A stretch of DNA of 64,000 nucleotides from Paracoccus kondratievae (GTDB taxonomy: Bacteria > Pseudomonadota > Alphaproteobacteria > Rhodobacterales > Rhodobacteraceae): the NCBI RefSeq assembly GCF_009301415.1, contig NZ_CP045073.1, forward strand, positions 372,001 to 436,000, given 5' to 3'. Under the pieces are notes generated by a model. That model made no database searches, was not told the origin of the DNA, and was given only the letters and a program-made list of their open reading frames with translations. The position numbers were made by a program, and so were the translations under genes. Of this stretch, positions 10,130 through 18,658 are shown in pieces (the stretch's first letter is position 1; each line of letters opens with the position of its first letter).

Positions 10130-11214
10130 AATGCCTCCTCCCATTCGCCCTCGGCGGTCGAATCCTGGACGACGCCGCCGCCGACATTCAGGATGACCTC
10201 TCCATCGGGCCAGATCGACAGGGTCCGGATCGCGACCGAGAAACACGCCCTCCCATCCGGCGCCATCCAGCCGATCGAACCGCAATAGACGTCGCGAGGG
10301 TATGGTTCGACCTCGCGGATGATCTGCATGGCCCGTATTTTGGGCGCACCGGTGATCGATCCGCAGGGAAACAGCGCCCGCATCAGCTCGCCCAGCTCGG
10401 CCGGACGCGCAAGCTGACCAGTCACGCGCGAGCTCATCTGATGGACAGTGGCAAAGCTGTCCACGGCGAAAAGCTCGGGCACCCGCACCGAGCCGACATG
10501 CGAAATGCGGGCAATATCGTTGCGCAAAAGATCGACGATCATCAGGTTCTCGGCCCGGTTCTTTTCCGAGGCGGCAAGCCCCGCCGCCAGCGCCGCGTCC
10601 CGCAGCGGATCGGGATCTCGCGGGGCCGTGCCCTTCATCGGCCGCGCCTCGATCCTGCCTTGCGCATCGAGGCGAAAGAACAGCTCGGGCGAGCGTGAAA
10701 CCACCACCGGCCCCACCCCAAGGTCGACATAGGCACCAAACCCCACCGGCTGCCGCGCGGCCAGCGCCGCGTAAAGTTCAAGCGGGGTGCCTGCCACCAG
10801 GCACGAGCGGATCGGAAAGGTCAGGTTGATCTGATAGCAATCCCCCGCCCCGATATAGTCGAGCGTACGGGCAAAGGCCGCGGCATATTCCCCTTGCGAG
10901 ATCATCGGCTGCAAGGGCGCAAGCCGTGCGCCATCGCCGGATGGCAGCGCGGGCGCGGGCACGGGCGCGGCAAAGGCGGCAAAGACCATCAACGGCGCAC
11001 GGCGGTCGGCGGGCATATCAGCGGTCAGCACCGGCTCCAGCGCATAGCCCAGCTCATAGGACAGCCAGCCCGCGATCCACGCCCCCCGCCGACGCAGATC
11101 CTCAAGCCGGGAAAGCGCGGGGGCGGCGTCCTCGGCGCGGGTCACTACCACGACTTCCTGCGGGTCCTGAAACAGGACCGGCCCGCTCTCAGGACCGAAT
11201 TCGCAAAGGATCAC
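10087..11214 (-). CDS. pabB: aminodeoxychorismate synthase component I
   Basis: Chorismate-binding enzyme that aminates chorismate to 4-amino-4-deoxychorismate in folate synthesis. Family motifs are present: GDCYQINLTFP, ARPMKGTAPRD, the NLMIVDLLRNDIARI segment that binds magnesium, the FPCGSITGAPKIRAM catalytic loop and GGGVVQDS near the end. I choose the GTG at 11214 because GGAGG lies five bases before it. An ATG at 11226 is also possible but has an AGGA directly against it. The protein then has about 375 residues, a compact form without an N-terminal amidotransferase. It overlaps pabC, which follows it on the same strand. Confidence 0.9.
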   Translation of the reverse strand: MILCEFGPESGPVLFQDPQEVVVVTRAEDAAPALSRLEDLRRRGAWIAGWLSYELGYALEPVLTADMPADRRAPLMVFAAFAAPVPAPALPSGDGARLAPLQPMISQGEYAAAFARTLDYIGAGDCYQINLTFPIRSCLVAGTPLELYAALAARQPVGFGAYVDLGVGPVVVSRSPELFFRLDAQGRIEARPMKGTAPRDPDPLRDAALAAGLAASEKNRAENLMIVDLLRNDIARISHVGSVRVPELFAVDSFATVHQMSSRVTGQLARPAELGELMRALFPCGSITGAPKIRAMQIIREVEPYPRDVYCGSIGWMAPDGRACFSVAIRTLSIWPDGEVILNVGGGVVQDSTAEGEWEEALWKAGYAQHLATPT

Positions 11215-11226
11215 ACATGCCTCCAT

Positions 11227-11567
11227 TCCTGCGCCGCGAGGTAGCACAGGCGCGGCGACAGGAACAATGGCCGGCAAAGGAACCGACGCGACAACAACAG
11301 TGGACGCCGGGGCGATTATAGCGCGAGCGACACCCAGGCTCGATTGCGCCGGCCTGAGCGCAGGCAGACATCGACGAAGATGACGCCCTCAAGCCCCTCA
11401 CGAATAGCGGGAAAGATCACCGCCGGATTGGGCCGACTACCCGATCGGCGGGTGGGGAATGGCGCGCGTCGCCTAGGCATGGATATTGGCAAACCCCTCC
11501 TGACAGCCCCCGAGTGGCCGATGGAGATGCGGATCTGATGCGCGGCATCTGATCCGCGCGACAGGCG
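11227..11567. other. gene-poor stretch upstream of pabB
   Basis: No reading frame here looks like a real protein on either strand. A short inverted repeat GCGGATC/GATCCGC lies at 11529-11557. Some minus-strand translations (for example RISIGHSGAVRRGL) hint at decayed coding sequence, but I cannot name a family. The pabB promoter should lie in the first 100 bases. Confidence 0.4.
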
Positions 11568-11813
11568 ATGGCGCGGCTGATCCAACTGTGTGACCCACTG
11601 GATTCCAGTCGCAAACTGACGAAACTATACGGTGCTGGAATGCACGGAATATTTCCGGACAGAGAGAAATCCAAGGACTATATCGAGAGGGCTCTTTGGG
11701 CGAGGACCGAGGTCGTCGCGGCGATTCGACGGGCGTTACGAGATCGACAGAAGCACAGTTTCCCGATAGCCGTCTCCGAGAAATTATATTCCGGAATGGA
11801 ACAGAAAAACTGA
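11568..11813 (+). CDS. possible small protein, unknown
   Basis: An 81-codon frame in a patch with visibly lower GC than its surroundings. The product (MARLIQLCDPLDSSRKLTKL and onward) is basic and mostly helical, with a middle stretch ERALWARTEVVAAIRRALRD that could be an amphipathic helix. There is no convincing Shine-Dalgarno sequence, and I recognise no family. It could equally be chance or the remnant of a longer gene. Confidence 0.25.
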   Translation: MARLIQLCDPLDSSRKLTKLYGAGMHGIFPDREKSKDYIERALWARTEVVAAIRRALRDRQKHSFPIAVSEKLYSGMEQKN

Positions 11814-11967
11814 AATCGCAAAGAGCCAATCGCATCAGTGTGACGCAGAAAACACGAGAGCTGATGGCCAGCCAGTTTGCGCCATTGCAGCAAGACAGAC
11901 CAAACTATAGAATCGTATTGATAACGTCTGGTATCAGCGATCCGCAAAAAACATTCAGGAATTGCTC

Positions 11968-12399
11968 ATGCAAATGAATATTCGATTCTTGATTGCGTCG
12001 GCGGTGGCGCCCTTGCTGCCACCTCTTCTGATTGTCATCTCGGCATCGGCAACAGGCGTTCACAAAAGCGGATTGGGCTTTGCATTATTATTTTCCGCTG
12101 TTTTTAGTTATTCTGGCTTGGGTATCCTTGGTTTCCCGGGCCTCTACTTTCTGCAAAAAAGCAAAGCTCTCTCTGTCATCAGCTTGACAGCATATGGTGC
12201 CGTCGCAGGAAGCGTCGTCTATGTTGCTTTTCTATCCTTATTCGCTCTGGCAATGGGGGTAGCAGGGACAGAGGGGATACTCAGCAGCATATTATTTGGC
12301 GCCCTTGCTGGCGCATGCCTGGGGGCAGGAGTGGCGCTAATCTTTGGCTGGATTTCAGGCATAAGATTTCTGAACAATAAGACAAATCCATCAATATAA
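11968..12399 (+). CDS. small integral membrane protein, unknown function
   Basis: A 143-residue protein with about four hydrophobic segments: roughly residues 5-30, 35-60, 70-95 and 100-130, the last rich in glycine and alanine (GALAGACLGAGVALIFGW). It ends with a short polar tail (NNKTNPSI). AGGA lies seven bases before the ATG at 11968. Codon use is clearly more AT-rich than in neighbouring genes (many ATT, TTT, TTA and AAA codons), which suggests recent acquisition. No catalytic or transport motif is visible. The 150 bases before it are also AT-rich and may hold its promoter. Confidence 0.6.
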   Translation: MQMNIRFLIASAVAPLLPPLLIVISASATGVHKSGLGFALLFSAVFSYSGLGILGFPGLYFLQKSKALSVISLTAYGAVAGSVVYVAFLSLFALAMGVAGTEGILSSILFGALAGACLGAGVALIFGWISGIRFLNNKTNPSI

Positions 12400-12639
12400 T
12401 TGGGATCCTTGCGCCCTTCGATACCAGCGAGGTTGAAGGCATGGGCACCCCGCCCGCCACTGATCTGCCAAGACGGATGCGGGAGGGGCGCACGGCGACG
12501 GCGGGAACGGTCTGCGTCATCACACTTTCCCTGACGAAGGCTCCGGCGGCGGCCGGGAAAAAGGAAGCCGCCCCCGGATCGGTATGGTCCTGAACAGCGC
12601 GGCTGAGCTCAGCCTCGGCCAAGAACTGCTCAGCCCGGT
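12400..12639. other. intergenic debris, no gene seen
   Basis: GC rises again here. The minus strand has a 145-codon open frame over 12281-12718, but its product resembles nothing and runs antisense through the small membrane gene. I treat the stretch as noncoding remnant downstream of the Gfo/Idh fragment. Confidence 0.35.
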
Positions 12640-13245
12640 CCGGCAGACGTTGCCGCGCCGCAGGCAAAATCGGGATCAGCCACCCCCTCGCCGCGGATCG
12701 CGGCGGTAAAACGCTCATAAACCATCGGGCGGGCGGACGTCCGACCTCATGCCAGGCCGCAGCCTCAAGGGAACAGACAGGCGCGCAACCGCGCTCACGC
12801 AGATCTTGAAACTGACTTCAAGCCCGTCCCGATCGCGAGAGAGGCGCAGGCGCAGGTCGTTGTGATGCCCGCTTGCAAACCGCGTCGCCGCCATCGTCCC
12901 CAGCGCGCCGTTGCGCAGCATGATCCGCATGGTCGCGCTGCCATTGGCGTCAAGCACATAGTCCCCGATCCGCCTACCCGGCACCTTGTCAAAGACCTTG
13001 AGCAGGCAGGATACCTGCGCCGCGTCCTGACCGGAAATGCAGGTCGCAAAATCAAGGATATGGATACCGACACCGCCCGGACCGCCCCTGAAGCCATGGG
13101 CGGTCGAATCCCGCCGCAGCCATTTCAGATCCGTCCTCCAATGGCCCCATACAGGCTGGGTCAGCCAGCTTTGCAGACAGATTGCCCCGGAATGGCGGAT
13201 TTCGCCATTTTTACCGGCACGGACCGCGGCGGCAAACTGGTACAC
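12640..13245 (-). pseudogene. remnant of a Gfo/Idh/MocA-family oxidoreductase
   Basis: About 200 residues from the middle and C-terminal part of an NAD(P)-dependent sugar oxidoreductase. Recognisable pieces are SGAICLQSWLTQPVWGHWRT, GGVGIHILDFATCISG, YVLDANGSATMRIM and AATRFASGHHNDLRLRL. A first frame ends at 12715; the family sequence then resumes in a shifted frame (MVYERFTAAIRGEG) and shifts again to ADPDFACGAA. The N-terminal Rossmann half is gone. The 5' end of the fragment abuts, out of frame, the signal-peptide remnant at 13250-13402. Two frameshifts and a missing cofactor domain make it non-functional as an oxidoreductase. Confidence 0.75.
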
Positions 13246-13249
13246 TCTT

Positions 13250-13402
13250 CCAGAGTTTCACGAGCTCCTTGAAATGCCGGGCCTGTTTGTCGACCCCACC
13301 CGCGACATAGAACAGCCCGTCAGCAACGGCAGGCATTGCGATACTGCCCATCAGGGCAGCCAGCACAACGTGACGCAAATCGCTCCGACGTGCTTTTTCC
13401 AT
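13250..13402 (-). pseudogene. signal-peptide end of an exported, perhaps solute-binding, protein
   Basis: An ATG at 13402, preceded by a strong GGAGGG Shine-Dalgarno, opens a Sec signal peptide (RHVVLAALMGSIAMPAVADG). About 25 mature residues (LFYVAGGVDKQARHFKELVK) follow, and the sequence then breaks into the Gfo/Idh remnant in another frame. The frame stops at 13214 after an unrelated tail. A sugar-binding protein of an ABC importer is my guess, because such genes commonly travel with Gfo/Idh oxidoreductases. A deletion between the two genes would explain the join. Confidence 0.55.
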
Positions 13403-13497
13403 TATTTCCCTCCCCTTCTCCAGGATCTCTCTGCGCGAGCCGCAGATGGCCCTGATTTTTCGGTGGCCCTGGCCCGCGCAACCCCCAGTCCGAAACC

Positions 13498-13515
13498 TTT
13501 CGGGAATTTCCGAAA
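13498..13515. promoter_or_regulatory. LacI-type palindrome upstream of the relic sugar gene
   Basis: TTTCGGGAATTTCCGAAA is an 18-base near-perfect palindrome (two mismatched pairs). It overlaps a second short one, CGAAA-CC-TTTCG, at 13491-13502. It lies about 95 bases upstream of the start codon at 13402. Such AT-flanked CG-containing palindromes are typical operators of LacI-family repressors, so this is probably the leftover control region of the decayed locus. The rest of 13516-13770 holds no gene that I can see. Confidence 0.4.
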
Positions 13516-13774
13516 CCATCTGGCGTATTCGGTCAGTAGTTCTGACATCGTCATTCATACGGCCACCCCACCCGGCATGAGACGCGCAAAAACCTCTGCA
13601 TTCTCCGACAGAATCCGCACAGTTTCCTGCAAGGAGGAATGCAAACTATCCTACAGCGGAAAATCATACGCTAACATCCAGCAATCACCCCTGTGGGAAC
13701 AGCAGCGTGAGGGCCTGCCAAAACATTTCGGAAACAGAAAGGCCGACCCAGACAGGATCGGCCAAAGTCTATGT

Positions 13775-13809
13775 GCAAGAAAGACGGCGCCGCATCCCAT
13801 AGCGGCGCC
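13775..13809 (-). terminator. intrinsic terminator after the Sco gene
   Basis: Read on the minus strand, GGCGCCGC pairs with GCGGCGCC around an eight-base loop and is followed by GTCTTTCTT. It lies 17 bases past the Sco stop codon and would end the iron/copper operon that begins at fbpA. A second hairpin (GGCCGA/TCGGCC, 13741-13762) follows it. Confidence 0.7.
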
Positions 13810-13826
13810 GGAAAAGCTTTTGCAGA

Positions 13827-14450
13827 TCAGCTGTTGAGCAGCTTGCGCAGGCTTGCGAGGGCGCGCTCACGTTCTTCCTGATAGCCGATCAGCCCGGCGT
13901 AATCGCCATTGGCATCGAAAAGCAGCATGGTCGAGGAATGGTCCATCGTGTAATCGCCGCTCTCCATCGGGGATTTGCGGGCATAGATGCGGAAAGCCTT
14001 GATCGCCTTGGCCACCTCTTCCGGAGCCCCCGAGACACCGATCACGCCCGGCACCCACGAGACGTATTCGCGCAGCGTCTCGACCGAGTCACGCTCGGGA
14101 TCGACGGTGACGAAAAAGACCCGCAGCGCCTTGCCGTCCTCGCCCAACTCTTCCTGCCAGCTGGCCACATCGCCCAGGGTCGTCGGGCAGACATCGGGGC
14201 AATGGGTAAAGCCAAAGAACACCGCCGAGGGCTGGCCCTTCAACGACGCCTGGGTGAACTCCGTCCCCTCGGTCGTGGTCAGGCTGTATTCGCCGCGCCC
14301 CAGCGCGGCCGCCCCGGTATCAGCGATCGAGCCAGTCCCCGACCGGGGCGAGACAAGCTGGAACCAGCCTACCCCCAGCACGGCCAGAGCCACCAGCGCC
14401 CAAAGAACATAGCGCAGGGGTTTCAGCCCGGATTTGTGTTCAGTGGCCAT
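13827..14450 (-). CDS. Sco-family copper chaperone for cytochrome oxidase
   Basis: A 207-residue SCO1/SenC protein with a single N-terminal membrane anchor (about residues 12-32, LRYVLWALVALAVLGVGWF) and a periplasmic thioredoxin-like domain. Copper ligands are the CPDVCP motif and the distal histidine in TMDHSSTMLL. Sco proteins insert copper into the CuA site of cytochrome c oxidase or keep its thiols reduced. The start overlaps the stop of the upstream YcnI-PCuAC gene by 11 bases, so both are coupled, and PCuAC is the known partner of Sco in CuA assembly. Terminates at a hairpin with a U-tract. Confidence 0.93.
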   Translation of the reverse strand: MATEHKSGLKPLRYVLWALVALAVLGVGWFQLVSPRSGTGSIADTGAAALGRGEYSLTTTEGTEFTQASLKGQPSAVFFGFTHCPDVCPTTLGDVASWQEELGEDGKALRVFFVTVDPERDSVETLREYVSWVPGVIGVSGAPEEVAKAIKAFRIYARKSPMESGDYTMDHSSTMLLFDANGDYAGLIGYQEERERALASLRKLLNS

Positions 14451-15411
14451 GATGTGCGTTCCCCTTGTCTTCGGTGCCGGCATTGCGGGGACCAACCCGC
14501 AGCGGCAGAGTGACTTCGCCCGCTTTCTCGAATTTCAGCGTGACATTGACCGTCTCGCCCTCGACCAGCGGCTGTTTCAGCTCCATGAACATCAGGTGAT
14601 AACCGCCGGGCTTAAGTTCAACCGTTTCACCGGCGGGAATAGTCAGGCCCTCCGGCAGCTGGCGCATCCGCATGACCTCGCCCTCCATCGCCATCTCATG
14701 GATCTCGGCGCGGCCGGCAAAATCGACGCTGGCCGATATCAGCCGATCCCCGGCTCCGGCATTGGCTATGGTCACGAACCCGCCAGCGACCGGCGCGCCA
14801 GGAGGTGTGGCGCGGCTGAAGCCGTTGCTCAGCGTCAGATCACCCAGCTTGATCGCGCCATCATCCGCCGCAGCATTATGGCCGCCGTGCCCGTGATCGC
14901 CCTTGCCAGCGGTGACGGTAACACCTGGCGCAGGATTCGGAACCTCTTTGCTGCCCGAGACATCGGTCCAGTCCTCGCGGCCATTCGCGCATTCCTGCAC
15001 CGTTTTGAAATACAGCACCGTCTCGGGCGCGATATCAGCCCCGACCGTGCCGCGGATGACGAATTCATCGTACCAGTCATCCTGCAGATCGCCACCCGAC
15101 CAGATCACCTCGCGTGTGCCTTCGGTCATCTCTTTGCCATGATTGTCAAAGGGTTTGGCATAGGGGCCCTTGACGGTTTCCAGCGTCCAGCCCGCCTTGG
15201 GCATCGGCTTGGCATTATAGAACCCCTCGGGCAGTTCGACGCGCAGGGTATTGGTTGCCTGACCCTCACAACCGTGACCGACGCGGATCACCGCACGATA
15301 AGTCGAGCCTGCCGAAACCTCTTTTTGCTCAAGCGTGGCGTGGGAAAGGGCGGGAGTGGCAGCAAGGCCAAGCAGCGTGGCGCAAAGCGCACGGAAAACA
15401 TGGTTTTTCAT
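14440..15411 (-). CDS. YcnI (DUF1775) - PCuAC fusion, periplasmic copper chaperone
   Basis: A 323-residue exported protein with two domains. After the signal peptide (cut near ALSHATLEQ), a YcnI/DUF1775 domain covers about residues 23-170, starting at the mature-end His that binds copper in that family. A His-rich linker (GDHGHGGHN) follows, then a PCuAC domain. The PCuAC copper site is complete: EIHEMAM, MRMRQ and GYHLMFME. The tail ends HHGH. Both domains bind periplasmic copper, so the fusion probably passes Cu to Sco encoded directly downstream. Fusions of this kind occur in alphaproteobacteria. The start at 15411 is chosen because it gives the signal peptide. Confidence 0.9.
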   Translation of the reverse strand: MKNHVFRALCATLLGLAATPALSHATLEQKEVSAGSTYRAVIRVGHGCEGQATNTLRVELPEGFYNAKPMPKAGWTLETVKGPYAKPFDNHGKEMTEGTREVIWSGGDLQDDWYDEFVIRGTVGADIAPETVLYFKTVQECANGREDWTDVSGSKEVPNPAPGVTVTAGKGDHGHGGHNAAADDGAIKLGDLTLSNGFSRATPPGAPVAGGFVTIANAGAGDRLISASVDFAGRAEIHEMAMEGEVMRMRQLPEGLTIPAGETVELKPGGYHLMFMELKQPLVEGETVNVTLKFEKAGEVTLPLRVGPRNAGTEDKGNAHHGH

Positions 15412-15480
15412 GACATATCTCATCTGATGGGAATTGCCCCCGAACCTCATGGTCACAGGGTTTTGCAGCAAATATCTCCG

Positions 15481-15945
15481 TCAGATGATCGCAGGCGGCC
15501 CCCGTGCCGAGGGTAAAAGCAGCATCCCGCCATGCGGCAGGGCGGCAGGCGCAGGCCAAAGCGCAAGCCGTGCCTCGGCCGCCTGCGGCAGGGCCATGGG
15601 GGCCGAACCCGAACCAAGCAAAGGCTGGCCATGCGGGCTCCAGTCGCATGTGTGATGATCGCCGTGCGGCGCCTGTTCTTTGGGGATCAGACTGCCGTCG
15701 GAGGCGACAGCCATCTCGACCAGCCCGACGCCCGAACATAGCACGACGGTAATTCCGCCCTGCGCATCGCGGCTTAGCATGGTGCCCGGCAGAATCAGCG
15801 AGAACAGCAGGAACGGCAGAACCGCCAGCCAGCAGCACAGCCGCCGCAGCGCGTCCTTTCTTGACCGATATGCGTCCCTGACCTGCATAGGGGCAGCCCT
15901 GTCAGAAATCTGCGTTCCGGAAAAGGGGCAATCTGCCGCAGTCAC
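15481..15945 (-). CDS. DUF2946-like membrane protein linked to copper genes
   Basis: A protein of about 154 residues with one strong hydrophobic segment (LCCWLAVLPFLLFSLILPG) and a C-terminal part containing GDHHTCDWSPHG. This Cys/His-rich pattern is typical of DUF2946 proteins found beside copper-uptake receptors and PCuAC genes. Function is not known; periplasmic copper handling is plausible. The ATG at 15945 overlaps the fbpB stop (ATGA), which favours this start. An internal ATG at 15888 would place the membrane helix nearer the N-terminus. It lies between the iron permease gene and the YcnI-PCuAC gene, all on one strand. Confidence 0.65.
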   Translation of the reverse strand: MTAADCPFSGTQISDRAAPMQVRDAYRSRKDALRRLCCWLAVLPFLLFSLILPGTMLSRDAQGGITVVLCSGVGLVEMAVASDGSLIPKEQAPHGDHHTCDWSPHGQPLLGSGSAPMALPQAAEARLALWPAPAALPHGGMLLLPSARGPPAII

Positions 15946-17594
15946 CGTCTGATCGTCCGTGCCAGAACCATGACCGGCAAGATGCCGATCACCACGATGA
16001 TCAGCGCCGCGATAGCAGCATCCTCATAAGTGCCGCGCGCTGCCTCGCCGTAAAGATGGGTCGAAAGCGTCTCGAAATTCAGCGGCCTCAGCAACAAGGT
16101 CGCGGGCAGCTCTTTGACGCAATCGACAAAGATCAGCAGCCCCGAGGCTGCAAGCGCCGGGCGTGAGATCGGCACATGAACCTGTCGGAACACCTGCACC
16201 GGATTGCGCCCCAGCGTGCGTGCCACATGGTCAAGCGAACGCGGCACCCGGCTAAGCCCCGCCTCGATCCCTCCGGTAGCGATGGCCAGAAAGCGCGCGG
16301 CATAGGCATAGATCAGCGCCGCGCCAGAGCCCAGCAGCAGCAACCCGGGTGCCGCACCGAACAGCGTCTGCGACACCGCCGAGATCTGACGGTCGACCAG
16401 CGCAATCACCGGTAAAAGGCCGATTGCCAGAATGGTCCCCGGCACTGCGTAACCCAGTGTCGAAAGCCGCGCCATGCTTTGGGTCAAGAGGCCGGGCCGC
16501 AGCCGCGCCGCCCCCGTCACAACCAGCCCCAGCAGCAGCGCAACCAGCGTCGCCACAACGGCGAAAAAGGCGGTGTTTGCAGCCTCTTCCAGAATGCGCG
16601 GCGACAGGCCGGCAAAACGGTAGCGGCTCCATGCTGCGGCCACCAGATAGCAGGCAGGGGCAACGAACCCCAGCATGATCGGCAGCGCGCAGACCAGCAT
16701 CGCCCCCAAGGTCCGCCAGCCCCGCAGGCGCGTACGGCGCAGGGGCTGGCTGCGCTGCGCTCCGGCGGCATAGTGCTGACGCTTGCGGCCCCGGCGTTCA
16801 AGCAGCACCAGCGCCATGATGATCGCCAGCATCGCCAGTGCGATCTGCGCCGCCCCCGGCAGATCCGAGCGGTTGATCCACGTCGAATAGACCGAAACGG
16901 TCAGCGTGCGCACGCCCAGAAACTCGGCCGCGCCGATATCGTTCATCGCCTCCATCAGCGCCAGCGCGGTGCCGATGGCCACTGCTGGCCGCGCCAAGGG
17001 CAAGGTAACGCGCAGAAAGGTCGCAACCGGCCCGGCGCCCAGCGTCCGACCTGCGTCCAGCAGGTTGCCGGCCTGCATGGCAAACAGCGCCCGCACCGGC
17101 AAATAGACATAGGGGTATAGCACCATCCCCAGCAGAAAGATGCAGCCCGGCATCGAGCGGATATCGGGCAGGCGGAACTCTCTCGGGCTGGAATAGCCAA
17201 GCAAATGGCGGATCGCCCCCTGCACCGGCCCAACCGGGTGCAGAAGGTCCAGATAAGCATAGGCGACGATGTAGGTCGGCACAGCCAGCGGCAAAAGCAG
17301 CGCCCAGCCGAAAAACCGCCGCCCCGGGAAATCGCACGAGGCAACCAGCCATGCCGTTACTGTGCCAAGGGTGGCGACGATGATACCGACCCCCAGCAGC
17401 AGGATCACCGTCTGTTGCACCGCCACCGGCAGCACATTGCTGATCAGATGCGTCCACAGTCCCGGACTGCCCTGCAGTGCAAAAAGCCCCAGCGCAAGCA
17501 CAGGCAATAAAACCAGCGCGGCGACAGCTATAGCTGCCGCCTGCCAGCCTGCCCCCGCGCGATCACGGGGGCTTTGCACCAGTTCAGGGTTCAT
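15942..17594 (-). CDS. fbpB: ferric iron ABC transporter permease (FbpB type)
   Basis: A 550-residue inner-membrane protein made of two fused BPDL permease halves with about twelve helices. The EAA-loop regions (TLGAGPVATFLRVTLPLARP in the first half and TLGRNPVQVFRQVHVPISRP in the second) contact the ATPase. Size and architecture match FbpB/AfuB permeases, which move Fe3+ across the inner membrane. It follows fbpA after 21 bases, and its stop overlaps the DUF2946 start. Thiamine and phosphonate permeases are related, but the binding protein next door is of the iron type. Confidence 0.9.
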   Translation of the reverse strand: MNPELVQSPRDRAGAGWQAAAIAVAALVLLPVLALGLFALQGSPGLWTHLISNVLPVAVQQTVILLLGVGIIVATLGTVTAWLVASCDFPGRRFFGWALLLPLAVPTYIVAYAYLDLLHPVGPVQGAIRHLLGYSSPREFRLPDIRSMPGCIFLLGMVLYPYVYLPVRALFAMQAGNLLDAGRTLGAGPVATFLRVTLPLARPAVAIGTALALMEAMNDIGAAEFLGVRTLTVSVYSTWINRSDLPGAAQIALAMLAIIMALVLLERRGRKRQHYAAGAQRSQPLRRTRLRGWRTLGAMLVCALPIMLGFVAPACYLVAAAWSRYRFAGLSPRILEEAANTAFFAVVATLVALLLGLVVTGAARLRPGLLTQSMARLSTLGYAVPGTILAIGLLPVIALVDRQISAVSQTLFGAAPGLLLLGSGAALIYAYAARFLAIATGGIEAGLSRVPRSLDHVARTLGRNPVQVFRQVHVPISRPALAASGLLIFVDCVKELPATLLLRPLNFETLSTHLYGEAARGTYEDAAIAALIIVVIGILPVMVLARTIRR

Positions 17595-17615
17595 CCGGTC
17601 GGTGCCTGCAGGGTC

Positions 17616-18629
17616 TTAGTTGTCGAAGCCCACCGCCTCGGCCAGTTCGCTCGCAGCTTTGCGCTGACGGGCGATCTCGGTCAGATCGGTGCCATCGGCT
17701 TTCAGGCCGGCCAGATCCTCGATCACCGGGCTGACCGCGACACCGGCTTTGACCGGATATTCAAAGTTCGCTTCGGCATACAGTTTCTGCGCATCGTCCG
17801 AGACCAGATATTCCAGCAGCTTGACCGCCTGATCACGGTTCGGCGCATGTTTGGCCACAGCCGCACCCGAGACGTTCACCTGAGTGCCGCCGTTTTCAAA
17901 GGTGGGCAGGATGACCTTGATCGCCTTGACCCATTCCTCTTGTTCGGGACCACCGGCGCCACTGCGCATCAGGCCAACGTAATACGAGTTCGCAATGCCG
18001 ATTTCGCAAATGCCGCCCATGATGTCGCGCGCCACATCGCGGTCGCCACCGCCAGCCTTGCGGGCAAGGTTAGCCTTGACGCCTTCAAGCCAGGTTTTAG
18101 CGGCCTCTTCGCCGTGATGGACGATGTAAGAGGCGGTCAGCGCGACGTTATAGGGATGCTGGCCGGAACGGATGCAGACCTTGCCCTTCCATTCGGGCTT
18201 GGCTAGATCCTCATAGGTAAAGCTGGTCAGATCCAGATCCTTGTTGGCGTAAAGTACCCGCGCCCGCTGCGACAATGCAAACCAGTTGCCATCCTTGTCG
18301 CGCAGATTTTCGGGGATCGCGGCGCTCAGGGCCTCGGATTGCACCGGCTGGGTCAGGCCGCGATCAGCCAGATCGACCAGATTGCCGATATCGACGGTCA
18401 TCAGCACATCGGCGGGCGAGGCCGCACCCTCTTGCTCGACCCGCTCGGCCATCCCGTCCTTAAGGAAGATCGTATTGACCTTGACCCCGGTCGATTCGGT
18501 GAAGGACGCCAGCAGCGGCTCGATCAGATTCGGCTCGCGCGTGGTGTAAAGGTTCAGTTCCTCAGCACTTGCAGCCATCGCCTGCGCTGCCAGCAGCGCC
18601 CCGATCAGCCCGGATAGTCCAACACGCAT
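17616..18629 (-). CDS. fbpA: ferric iron ABC transporter substrate-binding protein (FbpA/FutA type)
   Basis: A 337-residue periplasmic binding protein. A signal peptide (MRVGLSGLIGALLAAQAMAASA) precedes LNLYTTREPNLIEPLLASF, the classic opening of the FbpA/FutA/AfuA family. The paired tyrosines of the iron site are in IANSYYVGLM, with RSGQHPYN and ENGGTQVNVSGAAV elsewhere in the fold. The start at 18629 is set by AAGGAGG upstream; reading from 18695 would run through the promoter. It is divergent from fbpC, with a 92-base shared control region carrying an inverted repeat that looks like an iron-regulator site. Confidence 0.93.
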   Translation of the reverse strand: MRVGLSGLIGALLAAQAMAASAEELNLYTTREPNLIEPLLASFTESTGVKVNTIFLKDGMAERVEQEGAASPADVLMTVDIGNLVDLADRGLTQPVQSEALSAAIPENLRDKDGNWFALSQRARVLYANKDLDLTSFTYEDLAKPEWKGKVCIRSGQHPYNVALTASYIVHHGEEAAKTWLEGVKANLARKAGGGDRDVARDIMGGICEIGIANSYYVGLMRSGAGGPEQEEWVKAIKVILPTFENGGTQVNVSGAAVAKHAPNRDQAVKLLEYLVSDDAQKLYAEANFEYPVKAGVAVSPVIEDLAGLKADGTDLTEIARQRKAASELAEAVGFDN

Positions 18630-18658
18630 CACCAGTCCTCCTTGCGATTTCTCGACAC

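Noticed and set aside
11316..11835. Minus-strand frames as remnants of an aminotransferase-like gene
   Set aside because: The resemblance (RISIGHSGA, CQEGFANIHA) is too short and spread over two frames to support a call.
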